Origin: Pseudoteredinibacter isoporae
GTDB lineage: Bacteria > Pseudomonadota > Gammaproteobacteria > Pseudomonadales > Cellvibrionaceae
Assembly: GCF_011602085.1 (NCBI RefSeq)
Contig: NZ_JAAONY010000002.1
Coordinates: 1,116,001-1,180,000, forward strand
Direction: 5' to 3'
DNA: 64,000 bases
Below the pieces are notes generated by a model. That model was given only the letters and a program-made list of their open reading frames with translations. It searched no databases and was not told the origin of the DNA. Positions 28,170 to 37,369 of the stretch are shown piece by piece. Both the position numbers and the translations under genes were made by a program. How positions within the stretch are numbered: position 1 is the stretch's first letter; each line of letters begins with the position of its first letter.

Positions 28170-28706
28170 ATGCCACAAACCTTACCTGCCAATGACGCCG
28201 CCAAAGCCATTAAGCTGCTGGTGCTGGATGTTGATGGCGTTTTGAGTGATGGACGACTGTACTTTGGCAACGATGGCAGTGAATTTAAATCCTTCAGCAC
28301 CCTGGATGGCCAGGGGATTAAAATGCTGCAAGCTTCGGGGGTGAAGGTCGGCATCATTACAGGCCGCAGTAGCCAGCTGGTTCAGAATCGCGCCAACAAC
28401 CTTGGTATCGAAATCCTGAAGCAGGGCCGGGAAGACAAACTCACCGCACTGAACGAGCTGATTGCCGAGCACCAGCTTGATATAACGTTCTCTGAAATCG
28501 CCTATATGGGCGATGACTACCCGGACCTGCCGTTGATTCGCCGCGTGGGTTTGGGCATGGCACCGGCTAATGCGCATCCGGTGGTTGCCGAACACGCTAT
28601 CTGGCAAAGCGAGCGACGTGGCGGCGAAGGCGCCGTACGTGAAGCCTGTGATTTTATCATGCAATGCCAGGGCAGCTTCGACGCCGCGCTGGCTCCGTAT
28701 CTGTAA
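28170..28706 (+). CDS. kdsC: 3-deoxy-D-manno-octulosonate 8-phosphate phosphatase
   Basis: HAD-family phosphatase producing Kdo from Kdo-8-phosphate. The nucleophile motif is LVLDVDGVLSDGRLY, followed by IITGRSS and the metal motif MGDDYPDLPLI. ATG 28170 follows GAGGAA by nine bases and gives 178 residues, the usual tetrameric KdsC length; the frame also permits TTG 28161. It lies 39 bp after kdsD. Confidence 0.95.
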   Translation: MPQTLPANDAAKAIKLLVLDVDGVLSDGRLYFGNDGSEFKSFSTLDGQGIKMLQASGVKVGIITGRSSQLVQNRANNLGIEILKQGREDKLTALNELIAEHQLDITFSEIAYMGDDYPDLPLIRRVGLGMAPANAHPVVAEHAIWQSERRGGEGAVREACDFIMQCQGSFDAALAPYL

Positions 28707-28720
28707 GCAAGGTTTCGCAG

Positions 28721-29305
28721 ATGCCCAAGCATTGGATATCACTGCTGCTGTTAATCGCCCTGACGGTGCTGTTTCTGGTTTTCTGGGAATCACCTCCTGC
28801 ACTGTTGACCGGCGCGAAAGAAACCAGCAAACCCGAGTTTCCAGCGGCCTACATGATTAACAGCCACAGCCAGCACTTTGATAAGACCGGCCACCTGGAC
28901 TATGAAATCAAAGCGGCGAAAGTGGTGCACTATCAGGCAACCCCCGGTCGCCAACAGGACAGCGATCATGCTGATATCACCTCGCCGGAAATTACCTTGC
29001 ATACTCAGGGGCGAAAACCCTGGCATCTCCGTGCAAAAACCGGTCGCAGTAACTCGGATGGCAGCCAAATCATCCTGACTGACGATGTTCAAGGCTGGCA
29101 GGAAGATGACGACGGTCAACGCAATGAACTAAACACTGACGAACTCGTCATACATACAAAGCGAAATTACGTAGAAACTGACAAAGCTGTTATCATCAAT
29201 AATAGCGGTCACGTTATCAAAGCTATTGGCCTGGAGGCCGATCTCAACAAAGAAACATTACGCCTGAAACAGCGCGTAAGAGGTGTACATGAATTTGAAC
29301 AGTAA
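28721..29305 (+). CDS. lptC: LPS export system protein LptC
   Basis: Bitopic inner-membrane protein passing LPS from LptBFG to LptA. A single N-terminal membrane helix (WISLLLLIALTVLFLVFW) is followed by a periplasmic jellyroll containing YMINSHSQHFDKTGHLDYEI and HADITSPEITLHTQG. I start at ATG 28721 (AAGG eight bases upstream), giving 194 residues. It overlaps lptA by 17 bp. Confidence 0.94.
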   Translation: MPKHWISLLLLIALTVLFLVFWESPPALLTGAKETSKPEFPAAYMINSHSQHFDKTGHLDYEIKAAKVVHYQATPGRQQDSDHADITSPEITLHTQGRKPWHLRAKTGRSNSDGSQIILTDDVQGWQEDDDGQRNELNTDELVIHTKRNYVETDKAVIINNSGHVIKAIGLEADLNKETLRLKQRVRGVHEFEQ

Positions 29306-29834
29306 GCTCAACCGACTGCTGCTGGTAATGGCTTTTGGCCTGACAACCAGCCTGAGCGCCTGGGCCCTGCCAGAAGATGCCCGCCAACCTATTTATGTCG
29401 ATGCCGACCAAGCTGAAGTCGACAAGAATAAAGGCATCACGATTTATGAGGGTAATGTCATTATCAATCAGGGCAGCATGAAGATTCTGGCCGACAAAGT
29501 GACCATTTTCAATCAGGCGAAAAAGGTCAGCCGTATCGTCGCCAAAGGTAAAAAAGGCCAAGCCCAGTATCAACAGCAACCTGATGCCGAGAAAGATCTG
29601 GTGATTGCTAAAGCTGATACCATTGAGTATCTGGTAGGCAAAGAAACCCTGCACCTGCTCGACAACGCCTACCTTCTGCAAGATGGCGCCACCATGAAAG
29701 GCCATCGCATCGATTACGATGTGCGCGCTTCCATGGCCACCGCTACCGGCCAGGGAAATAAAGGCGACAACAAACCCAATAGCCGCATTCAGGTGGTTAT
29801 TCCAGCCAAACAACTCAATCGCGAAAAACAATAA
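29289..29834 (+). CDS. lptA: LPS transport periplasmic protein LptA
   Basis: Periplasmic bridge protein carrying LPS between LptC and LptD. The 181-residue protein has a signal peptide ending SLSAWA before LPEDARQPI, then the OstA-like jellyroll with [20 protein letters not shown] and [18 protein letters not shown] 29289 follows AAGAGG and overlaps the lptC end, implying coupling. Confidence 0.95.
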   Translation: MNLNSKLNRLLLVMAFGLTTSLSAWALPEDARQPIYVDADQAEVDKNKGITIYEGNVIINQGSMKILADKVTIFNQAKKVSRIVAKGKKGQAQYQQQPDAEKDLVIAKADTIEYLVGKETLHLLDNAYLLQDGATMKGHRIDYDVRASMATATGQGNKGDNKPNSRIQVVIPAKQLNREKQ

Positions 29835-29842
29835 GCTCATTT

Positions 29843-30568
29843 ATGCCGGTACTTTCAGCGGCCAATTTGGCCAAAAGCTATAAGGGGCGCGCTGTCGTCC
29901 GCGATGTTTCACTGAGCGTAGAAAGCGGACAAATCGTCGGCTTGCTGGGCCCCAATGGCGCCGGTAAAACCACTTGTTTCTACATGATCGCAGGCTTGGT
30001 GAATGCAGATAAAGGCAAGGTCTGCATTGATCAACGCGACCTGACAATGCTGCCCATCGACAAGCGCGCCAAAGCAGGCATTGGCTATCTCCCCCAGGAA
30101 GCCTCGGTTTTTCGCAAACTGACCGTCAGCGAAAACATCTGGTCAATTCTGGAAACCCGCAAGGATCTGAATCGGGAGCAACAGCTTCAGAAGCTCGAAG
30201 GCCTACTGCAGGAATTCAATATCACCCACATCCACGATAGCCTGGGCATGGCCTTGTCCGGAGGTGAGCGCCGCCGTGTAGAAATCGCTCGCGCACTGGC
30301 AACCGAACCCGATTTTATTCTGCTTGACGAACCTTTCGCTGGCGTCGATCCGATCTCCGTAAGCGACATTAAAAGCATTATCAGTCATTTGAAAAGCCGC
30401 GGCATCGGCGTTCTGATCACTGACCACAATGTGCGTGAAACGCTGGATATTTGCGAGACCGCCTACATTGTTAACCAGGGTGGCATCATTGCCTCCGGCA
30501 GCCCGAGCGAAGTTCTGAACAACGCCAAGGTTCGCAAAGTGTATCTCGGCGAAACCTTCAGCTTGTAA
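29843..30568 (+). CDS. lptB: LPS export ABC ATPase LptB
   Basis: ATPase of the LptBFG extractor. The 241-residue protein carries Walker [11 protein letters not shown]-loop region with [13 protein letters not shown] signature LSGGERRR, Walker [13 protein letters not shown] and the switch TDHNV. It starts 8 bp after lptA. A strong stem-loop at 30619 follows, before a long gap to rpoN. Confidence 0.97.
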   Translation: MPVLSAANLAKSYKGRAVVRDVSLSVESGQIVGLLGPNGAGKTTCFYMIAGLVNADKGKVCIDQRDLTMLPIDKRAKAGIGYLPQEASVFRKLTVSENIWSILETRKDLNREQQLQKLEGLLQEFNITHIHDSLGMALSGGERRRVEIARALATEPDFILLDEPFAGVDPISVSDIKSIISHLKSRGIGVLITDHNVRETLDICETAYIVNQGGIIASGSPSEVLNNAKVRKVYLGETFSL

Positions 30569-30618
30569 ACTCCCCCTGCCCCAGCCCGACTCAAGCGATA
30601 CCGTTTCAAACCGAACAT

Positions 30619-30644
30619 CGACAAGAGCATTACCGCTCTTGTCG
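30619..30644 (+). terminator. Stem-loop after lptB
   Basis: CGACAAGAGC and GCTCTTGTCG pair perfectly over 10 bp around a 6-base loop. The following bases are C-rich rather than U-rich, so it may stabilise the lpt mRNA or need help to terminate. Confidence 0.55.
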
Positions 30645-30733
30645 CCCCACTCCTCACAACCGCACCGAACAAATCATATCCCGAACAAAACGTTTACTTT
30701 CCAGTCAAGCGAAAAAACACCCCCAAAAAGCGC

Positions 30734-30761
30734 TTGAAAATTTGTCGCCATAAACTAAACT
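30734..30761 (+). promoter_or_regulatory. Candidate sigma-70 promoter upstream of rpoN
   Basis: TTGAAA (30734-30739), a 16-bp spacer and TAAACT (30756-30761) form a fair sigma-70 match about 270 bp before rpoN. Not confirmed; other AT-rich candidates lie nearby. Confidence 0.35.
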
Positions 30762-31029
30762 CAAAAGAACAAAGCCGCAGTATGTCAGCCAAATTTGCCG
30801 TTAGCTGCCAACACGTATCGTGCCCTCCTGCTGTTTATTTTCGAGTTATCAAAACTCCTTCTTAAGCCTTCCATCTTTATAATCAAAAACGCCTAAAACG
30901 GCATAATTTTTGCTTGTAAAAAGTTTCAAGGTTCGATAGCCTGAAAGCATTCGCCTTATCGGTCTTTATCGCCGCAAGCACGGCGCCGGGCCACAATGCT
31001 CTCCAGAGCTAAGGACTCAAGAAGTTTCA

Positions 31030-32586
31030 ATGAAGCAGTCGCTCCAACTCAAGCTCGGCCAGCAGCTCACCATGACCCCGCAGCTGCAACAAGCCATACG
31101 CCTGTTACAGCTCTCGACACTCGACTTACAGCAAGAGATTCAGGAAGCCCTGGAATCCAACCCAATGCTGGAAATCAATGAAGGTGAAGCAGACGGTAAC
31201 AGCGAAGAGCAAGCGAGTAACGAAACTGGCGACAACAACACAGCGGAAAATGACACCACGCCCGAAGCCGAGGGCTTGAGCCAGGGCCCAGAGGATTTGA
31301 GCGTCGGCAGTTCCGAAGACAGCGCCCCCCAGGAAAGCGATAGCGAAGGCGAATGGAATGAATCCATTCCTCAGGATCTGCCCGTCGATACCGATTGGGA
31401 CGCGGTGTACCAGAGCAGCGGCCCGGCCAGCTCGGCACCTGCCCCCGATGAAGAAAATGATTTCGAATCACGCCGCAGTGTCGGCGAAAGTTTGCAGGAT
31501 CATCTCTTGTGGCAATTAAATCTGACCCCAATGGAAGATCGCGATCGTGTGATCGCCATGGCGATTATTGACGCCGTGCAACCCAATGGTTTGCTCGACA
31601 GCAATGCCGAAGAAATTTTCCAGGGCTTGGGCGATCAACTCAACGAAGACGACAGCGAACTGGAAATTGATGAAGTGCTCGCCGTTTTGCATCGCGTCCA
31701 ACAATTTGATCCACCCGGTGTTGCCGGTGAAAACCTCGCCGACTGTCTGCTGATTCAATTGCGTCAGCTGCCCGCTGATCTGCCTTACCTTGAAGCGGCA
31801 AAAACCGTCGTCAGCGAACATATCGCATTGCTGGGCAACCGCGACTACAAAACCATCATGAAAAAAGCGAAGCTAAAAGAAGCCGAGCTGAAACACGTGA
31901 TCGAAATTATCCAATCGTTGAATCCCAGCCCAGGCGACAGTATCAGTGCCAGCACTGCGGAATACGTTGTTCCCGATGTATTTGTCAGCAAACAGGAAGG
32001 CCGCTGGATGGTGCAGCTCAACCCCGAGATTGCGCCCAAAATTCGAATTAACGACAGCTATGCCTCGTTAATTAAACGTGCGGACAGCAGCAGTGAAAAT
32101 ACTTTTTTGCGTGACAACTTGCAGGAAGCGCGCTGGTTTTTGAAAAGTCTGCAAAGCCGTAATGAAACACTGCTTAAAGTAGCCAGCTGCATTGTTGAAA
32201 AGCAACAGGGTTTTCTGGACTACGGTCCAGAAGCCATGAAGCCCATGATTCTGCACGACATCGCCGATGAGGTTGATATGCATGAATCTACAATTTCCCG
32301 GGTGACCACACAGAAATTTATGCACACTCCCCAGGGCATTTTTGAACTGAAATATTTTTTCTCCAGCCATGTTGCCACCAGCTCGGGCGGAGAATGTTCT
32401 TCAACAGCGATACGCGCCATCATTAAAAAGCTGGTCGCTGCTGAGAATCCGAAGAAGCCTCTAAGTGACAACAAAATCACTCAGCTTCTTGAGGAACAAG
32501 GCATTAAAGTCGCACGAAGAACCATTGCAAAATATCGCGAGTCATTAAATATTCCACCATCCAATGAACGCAAACGTTTGGTGTAA
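31030..32586 (+). CDS. rpoN: RNA polymerase sigma-54 factor
   Basis: Alternative sigma factor for enhancer-dependent promoters. Region I is the Gln/Leu-rich N terminus ([19 protein letters not shown]), region II is a long acidic segment (about residues 50-145, D/E-rich), then the core-binding and helix-turn-helix region, and the C-terminal RpoN box [17 protein letters not shown]. Length 518 is at the long end because of the acidic region. It is followed by hpf, but ptsN is missing. Confidence 0.97.
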   Translation: MKQSLQLKLGQQLTMTPQLQQAIRLLQLSTLDLQQEIQEALESNPMLEINEGEADGNSEEQASNETGDNNTAENDTTPEAEGLSQGPEDLSVGSSEDSAPQESDSEGEWNESIPQDLPVDTDWDAVYQSSGPASSAPAPDEENDFESRRSVGESLQDHLLWQLNLTPMEDRDRVIAMAIIDAVQPNGLLDSNAEEIFQGLGDQLNEDDSELEIDEVLAVLHRVQQFDPPGVAGENLADCLLIQLRQLPADLPYLEAAKTVVSEHIALLGNRDYKTIMKKAKLKEAELKHVIEIIQSLNPSPGDSISASTAEYVVPDVFVSKQEGRWMVQLNPEIAPKIRINDSYASLIKRADSSSENTFLRDNLQEARWFLKSLQSRNETLLKVASCIVEKQQGFLDYGPEAMKPMILHDIADEVDMHESTISRVTTQKFMHTPQGIFELKYFFSSHVATSSGGECSSTAIRAIIKKLVAAENPKKPLSDNKITQLLEEQGIKVARRTIAKYRESLNIPPSNERKRLV

Positions 32587-32729
32587 AACTTTTTTATGAT
32601 TCGCATCAAGTTAAGGGATAATCTGCAAGACCTTTGTTGTCTAACTTGTTAGACTCAAGAAAAAGATCTTGTGATTATGTTTTAACGTCGGCTAAACCGA
32701 CATCCACGCAACGACACGAGGATCTGCCT

Positions 32730-33020
32730 ATGCAAATCAATATCAGCGGCCACCATGTAGATGTAACCGAGGCCATGCATGATTATGTCAATAACAAGCT
32801 GGAGAAATTAAGCAGGCACCACGACCGAATAACCAGCACTAACGTTATCCTCTCTGTCGACAAATTGATCCAAAAAGCCGAAGCCACTATCCATGTGAGC
32901 GGTAAAGACCTTTTTGCCGATGCCTCTTCCGAAGACATGTACACCGCTATTGATCAGCTTTCTGACAAGCTTGATCGACAACTGATCAAACATAAGGAAA
33001 AGATTCGCGCCCACCGCTAA
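32730..33020 (+). CDS. hpf: Ribosome hibernation promoting factor
   Basis: A 96-residue short HPF/YfiA-type protein that binds 30S and promotes 100S dimer formation in stationary phase. The pattern MQINISGHHVDVTEAM, KLEKLSRHHDRITS and DMYTAIDQLSDKLDRQLIKH is typical. ATG 32730 follows ACGAGGA; the longer open frame lacks support. A very stable hairpin follows. Confidence 0.95.
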   Translation: MQINISGHHVDVTEAMHDYVNNKLEKLSRHHDRITSTNVILSVDKLIQKAEATIHVSGKDLFADASSEDMYTAIDQLSDKLDRQLIKHKEKIRAHR

Positions 33021-33032
33021 GTGATCTCATTG

Positions 33033-33058
33033 ACACCCCTCCACCCGGAGGGGTGTCT
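33033..33058 (+). terminator. Strong hairpin after hpf
   Basis: GACACCCCTCC and GGAGGGGTGTC form an 11-bp GC-rich stem with a 4-base loop, 12 bp after hpf. There is no U-run directly after it (TAAAAAG follows). It probably separates rpoN-hpf from rapZ, which has a -10-like TATAGT at 33113-33118. Confidence 0.6.
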
Positions 33059-33175
33059 AAAAAGTTGTCAAAAAAATCTTAAAAACTTAACACAGCCCCC
33101 TATCGAATCAGCTATAGTTGCACTGAAAAGCTGCTGCAAAAAAGCAGCCAGAAACCATCAGCAATAGGGATTTGT

Positions 33176-34039
33176 ATGCGCCTGCTCATTATCAGTGGAC
33201 GTTCCGGCTCGGGTAAGAGTACCGCACTTCATGTACTTGAAGATGTGGGTTTTACCTGTATCGATAATTTACCTGCAAGCTTACTCCCCACTCTCATCCG
33301 CCAGGTTCGCAGTCATGGAGACAAAAGCGACAGCGCCTATGCGGTCAGCATTGATGCCCGCAACGATCACGCCGACTTAAAGGAATTTCCGGATTTCGTA
33401 CTGGCCTTGCGCCAACAAGGCCTGGATTGCCAGCTGCTGTACTTTGATGCCGACGAAGGCACGCTGCTCAAGCGCTTCAGCGAAACCCGCCGTAAGCATC
33501 CGCTGAGCAACGATCAAATCGATCTGCGCGCGGCAATCGACCAGGAGAGCGAACTGCTTTCACCGATAGCCTCCATCGCGGACCTGACCATCGATTCCAG
33601 CCACCTGTCCCTGCACCAGCTTCGGGACATGGTTAAACAACGCGTCGCTGGGAGGGAAGCCCCGGGCATGGCAGTGCTGTTCCAGTCTTTTGGATTCAAG
33701 CATGGCCCCGCGACCGACTGTGATCTGGTCTTCGACGTTCGCTGCCTGCCAAATCCCCACTGGAACAACAGCCTACGACCACTTACCGGCCAGGATCCCG
33801 CCGTCGCGGAATTCCTGTCCAGCCATCAGGACGTTGTCGATATGCTGGATGACCTGGAAAGTTATCTGCAACGCTGGCTTCCCAAGTTTGCCGACGACAA
33901 TCGCAGTTATATGACCATCGGGATTGGCTGCACCGGTGGACAACATCGTTCCGTGTACATCACCGAGCAGTTGTATAAGCGTTTCGAACCTCGCTTTGGC
34001 AATGTGCAATTACGCCACCGGGAATTGCGAAACGACTGA
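33176..34039 (+). CDS. rapZ: RNase adapter protein RapZ
   Basis: A 287-residue nucleotide-binding protein. Walker A is GRSGSGKS near residues 8-15, and the C-terminal domain has FGFKHGPATDCDLVFDVRCL, HWNNSLRPLTG and GIGCTGGQHRSVYITEQL. In enteric bacteria RapZ delivers sRNA GlmZ to RNase E and senses glucosamine-6-phosphate. It usually lies between ptsN and npr/ptsO; here neither is present, so its link to the nitrogen PTS is broken locally. Confidence 0.95.
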   Translation: MRLLIISGRSGSGKSTALHVLEDVGFTCIDNLPASLLPTLIRQVRSHGDKSDSAYAVSIDARNDHADLKEFPDFVLALRQQGLDCQLLYFDADEGTLLKRFSETRRKHPLSNDQIDLRAAIDQESELLSPIASIADLTIDSSHLSLHQLRDMVKQRVAGREAPGMAVLFQSFGFKHGPATDCDLVFDVRCLPNPHWNNSLRPLTGQDPAVAEFLSSHQDVVDMLDDLESYLQRWLPKFADDNRSYMTIGIGCTGGQHRSVYITEQLYKRFEPRFGNVQLRHRELRND

Positions 34040-34211
34040 GCCCCAAAAACAAAACCCCCAACCCGGGCGACCTGGCCATTGAATAAAGGCTATTATAAAG
34101 TCAGGCTAAGTGCTTGATGCCCAATCGGTTTTTCTGAGTTAAAATGCGGCTCACACACTGGCACCCTACTGATTCGGCCACTTATTGGCCCCAGTGACGG
34201 CGGAGCGCGAC

Positions 34212-35576
34212 ATGCAGGCGAATTCAGACGAACTCCATATCCAAACCCAGGCCCAGCTCGGCGAGCTGTACGAGGCCCTGGACAGCGGTACCTTTAAGCA
34301 GGTCAAACGCATGCTTAACGGTCTGTCGCCTGTGGAAATCGCCCACCTGCTGGAATCCTCCCCACCGCCTTCACGACGTGCGCTCTGGCGCCTGGTCGAC
34401 AAGGAAAAAGAAGGTGACATCCTTCAAGAGCTGCCCGACGATATTCAGGCCCAGTTCCTGCGCCGAATGGACGCCCAGGAGGTTGCCCACATTACCGAAG
34501 GTATGGATGCCGACGACGTCGCGGATATTCTGCAACAATTGCCCGACCGGGTGATTAAAGAAGTCCTGAAAGCGATGGGCGAACAAGACCGCCAGCGCAT
34601 TGAAACCGTGCTGTCCTACGACGAGGACACAGCGGGCGGGATGATGGACACCGATACGATCACCGTGCGGCCCCGCTTCACCCTTGATGTGGTTCTGCGC
34701 TACTTGCGTCGCCATGATGAGTTGCCCGCATCGACCGACAACCTGATTGTGGTCAATCGCAAGGACGAATTCCTGGGCCTGCTGCCCCTGTCAAAGCTGT
34801 TGACGACCGACCCCAGCATTACCGTGCGCGAAGTCATGAGCACCGATGCTGAACCCATCGATGCGCAACTGCCGGATACCGAAGTGGCTAATCTGTTTGA
34901 GCGCAATGACTGGGTATCTGCACCGGTAGTGGACGAAGATGGCAAAGTCGTAGGCCGTATTACTATTGATGATGTGGTTGACGTGATTCGGGAAGACGCC
35001 GACCACTCCCTGATGAGCATGGCGGGCCTGGACGAAGAGGAAGACACCTTTGCCCCTGTTATGCGCACCACACCTCGACGAGCCATCTGGCTGGGTGTCA
35101 ACCTGATCACGGCAATTACCGCATCCGCGGTGATCAGCATTTTTCAGGACACCATCGACAAAGTCGTCGCCCTCGCGGTACTTATGCCCATCGTGGCAAG
35201 TATGGGAGGGGTTGCTGGCAGCCAGACACTCACCGTGGTCATTCGCGGTATGGCCCTGAGTCAGGTAGGTCGCCACAACCTGGGTTATTTATTATCGAAA
35301 GAAGCGACCGTAGGCCTGATTAATGGCTTTATCTGGGCGCTTGTCATGGGTGGCATTGCGGCCTACTGGTTTCAGGATATCAATCTGGCCATAATTATCG
35401 CGGCCGCCATGGTCATTAACTTATTAACCGCAGCCACCATGGGTGCTCTGCTGCCCGTGTTACTGCGAGCCATGAAAATTGACCCGGCTTTGGCCGGCAG
35501 CGTGGCACTCACAACCGTCACTGATGTGGTAGGCTTCTTCGCCTTCCTCGGTCTCGCCACGTATTTTTATGCCTAG
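34212..35576 (+). CDS. mgtE: Magnesium transporter MgtE
   Basis: A 454-residue Mg2+ channel. N-terminal superhelical domain (about 10-130) with repeated ELPDDIQAQFLRRMD-type units, then a CBS pair (about 135-255; VRPRFTLDVVLRYLR, DEDGKVVGRITIDDVVDVI) and five membrane helices with MPIVASMGGVAGSQTLTVVI and the C-terminal VALTTVTDVVGFFAFL pore motifs. ATG 34212 follows GGAG by seven bases. It follows rapZ by about 170 bp. Confidence 0.95.
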   Translation: MQANSDELHIQTQAQLGELYEALDSGTFKQVKRMLNGLSPVEIAHLLESSPPPSRRALWRLVDKEKEGDILQELPDDIQAQFLRRMDAQEVAHITEGMDADDVADILQQLPDRVIKEVLKAMGEQDRQRIETVLSYDEDTAGGMMDTDTITVRPRFTLDVVLRYLRRHDELPASTDNLIVVNRKDEFLGLLPLSKLLTTDPSITVREVMSTDAEPIDAQLPDTEVANLFERNDWVSAPVVDEDGKVVGRITIDDVVDVIREDADHSLMSMAGLDEEEDTFAPVMRTTPRRAIWLGVNLITAITASAVISIFQDTIDKVVALAVLMPIVASMGGVAGSQTLTVVIRGMALSQVGRHNLGYLLSKEATVGLINGFIWALVMGGIAAYWFQDINLAIIIAAAMVINLLTAATMGALLPVLLRAMKIDPALAGSVALTTVTDVVGFFAFLGLATYFYA

Positions 35577-35639
35577 CGCTTATTGAGGCTCAACGCTCAA
35601 TAGCCCGACATCACGCAACAAACAGATATTGAAAACACC

Positions 35640-36188
35640 ATGAGTAAAGAAGATTTCGACAGCTACTCCAATGAAGAAGAAACGGAAATCATCAGCCGTA
35701 GCCAGATAAAACGTGAAACCCATGAGCTCCAGGAAATGGGTGAATTTCTGGTGGATATGAGCAAAAACCAGTTGGCCAATATTCCCCTGACCGATGAACT
35801 GAGTGAAGCCATCGTCCTGGCGCGACGCCTGAAAAGCCGCGAAGCCCGACGCCGGCAAATTCAGTACATCGGTAAATTGATGCGCAATCTCGATATGGAG
35901 CCCATCCATCAGGCCATTGAAAAAATTCGCACCCAGGGTCAACGCCACCAGATACTGCGCCAGCAATCCATCGAATGGGCTGAACGAATCAGCCAGGAAG
36001 GCCCTTCCGTGATTGAAGATTTTCTCTCCGAGTTTTATCACGGAGATCGCCAGCAATTGCGTCAACTGCAAAGAGCCAGCGCTAAAGAAGTGACCGCCAA
36101 TGCCAAGTTGGAAGAAGGCAAGAAACCCGCTAAGGTTCAACTCGGCAAGCTTCAACAATGCCTGCTGGAAGCGATGGAGTTGCAGTAA
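35640..36188 (+). CDS. darP: Dual-action ribosomal maturation protein DarP (YjgA)
   Basis: A 182-residue DUF615 protein that associates with late 50S ribosomal precursors. Family segments include SRSQIKRETHELQEMGEFLV, LARRLKSREARRRQIQYIGK and DFLSEFYHGDRQQLRQLQ. The protein is helical and basic near its centre. Its stop overlaps the next ATG (TAATG). Confidence 0.93.
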   Translation: MSKEDFDSYSNEEETEIISRSQIKRETHELQEMGEFLVDMSKNQLANIPLTDELSEAIVLARRLKSREARRRQIQYIGKLMRNLDMEPIHQAIEKIRTQGQRHQILRQQSIEWAERISQEGPSVIEDFLSEFYHGDRQQLRQLQRASAKEVTANAKLEEGKKPAKVQLGKLQQCLLEAMELQ

Positions 36189-36766
36189 TGCCCTTAAAGC
36201 AATGCCTGGCAGCCATCGATGAAGTAAACGCCCAAGATCCAAAACAGGAAATGGATGAAAAAGGCCAGATGCAGGCAGCCTGCCTTCTCTATGGGCAGCG
36301 TATGAGCCAGGTGCTCAACAACTTCCAGCCTGAAGCCAATGAAGTTTTGCAAATAGCGGTGCGTGCCCAGCACATTCAGCGTTGGCATATCCCTCGCAGT
36401 GACTATCCCATGGATCGCCCCGGCTATTTACGCTGGCGCAGGGAATTAGGCGCGCATCATGCCGAGTTGTGTGGAAAGATCATGAGCGATTTCGATTACA
36501 ACGATGCGGATGTCGAAAAAGCCAAAAGTATTTTGCGGAAACAAAAGCTCAAACAGGACCCTGACACCCAAACCCTTGAAGATGTCGCCTGCCTGGTCTT
36601 TTTACAGTACTACTTTGCTGATTTCGCCAAGTCTCACAGCGAAGAAAAAATCATCAGCATTGTGCAGAAAACCTGGCGAAAAATGTCCGACAACGCTCAG
36701 CAAACCGCACTGGGGCTGTCTTTGGGTGAACAAGAGCTGGGCCTGATCCAAAAAGCGCTGGCGTGA
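36188..36766 (+). CDS. DUF4202 family protein
   Basis: A 192-residue cytosolic helical protein. RAQHIQRWHIPRSDYPMDRP and GYLRWRRELGAHHAELCGKI, with EDVACLVFLQYYFADFA later, are the DUF4202 hallmarks. The conserved His/Asp/Glu set (HIxRW, HHAE, LVFLxYYF) is reminiscent of a metal-dependent HD-like fold, but no activity is known to me. It is translationally coupled to darP. Confidence 0.8.
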   Translation: MPLKQCLAAIDEVNAQDPKQEMDEKGQMQAACLLYGQRMSQVLNNFQPEANEVLQIAVRAQHIQRWHIPRSDYPMDRPGYLRWRRELGAHHAELCGKIMSDFDYNDADVEKAKSILRKQKLKQDPDTQTLEDVACLVFLQYYFADFAKSHSEEKIISIVQKTWRKMSDNAQQTALGLSLGEQELGLIQKALA

Positions 36767-36828
36767 AGCTTCGAATGCGATAAACTCAAGCACGATCAAA
36801 ACCATAAAACATACAAAAAGGATTGACC

Positions 36829-37227
36829 GTGAGCAGCATGTATCCCGCATTAAAACACCTTCATATGACCCTGGCCCTGATCAGCATTTGCGGCTTTATG
36901 CTCCGTGCATTCTGGTCCCTGCGTGGTTCCGACATGCTGCAAAAGCGCTGGGTGAAAATCAGCCCGCATATTGTTGATACTTTTTTATTGCTGAGCGCCA
37001 TAGGTCTGGTGATTGTTTTACAACTCTCCCCCCACAACCAGCCCTGGCTCCTGAGCAAAGTGTTCATGCTGTTTTTGTACATTGGCTTTGGCGTTGTTGC
37101 CCTCAAGCATCATTTTCCCGTTTTCCTGAGAGCCATTGCTGCCACCTGTGCAATCCTGATTTTCTTTCTAATCGCCAACACCGCCTTTAGCAAACTGTCC
37201 CCATTGCAGGCTGCGGGCTTTTTCTAG
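36829..37227 (+). CDS. SirB2-family membrane protein
   Basis: A 132-residue protein with four membrane helices. Sequence YPALKHLHMTLALISICGFM, WVKISPHIVDTFLLLSAIGL and KVFMLFLYIGFGVVALKH matches the SirB2 family, first noted as invasion-gene upregulators in Salmonella but widespread with unknown mechanism. GTG 36829 follows AAAGGA by a normal distance; the open frame allows TTG 36823. A large inverted repeat follows at 37245. Confidence 0.85.
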   Translation: MSSMYPALKHLHMTLALISICGFMLRAFWSLRGSDMLQKRWVKISPHIVDTFLLLSAIGLVIVLQLSPHNQPWLLSKVFMLFLYIGFGVVALKHHFPVFLRAIAATCAILIFFLIANTAFSKLSPLQAAGFF

Positions 37228-37244
37228 GACGAGTACAGTCTCTT

Positions 37245-37289
37245 CAGAGCTGCAGAAATACATCGTTAAAATGCCTTCTTGCAGCTCTG
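37245..37289 (+). terminator. Inverted repeat after the SirB2 gene
   Basis: CAGAGCTGCA (37245-37254) and TGCAGCTCTG (37280-37289) are perfect complements over 10 bp with a 25-base loop. No U-run follows; it may be a terminator or a binding site. Confidence 0.4.
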
Positions 37290-37369
37290 GCACCCCCCTT
37301 CATTTTCCTCCATAATGTCGCGCTTTTTCCGAAGCCGAGTGGCTCAATCGCTTTTCATTTGAGGTCTTT

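Larger units (their letters stand above)
30569..31029. other. 461-bp lptB-rpoN intergenic region
   Basis: No gene is visible. It holds the stem-loop after lptB, a candidate promoter at 30734-30761, an isolated TATAAT at 30878-30883 without a matching -35, and an AT-rich stretch about 100-150 bp before rpoN. A small RNA cannot be excluded. Confidence 0.4.

Noticed and set aside
28182-28802. 206-codon minus-strand open frame
   Set aside because: Antisense shadow of kdsC and the start of lptC, which have diagnostic motifs.
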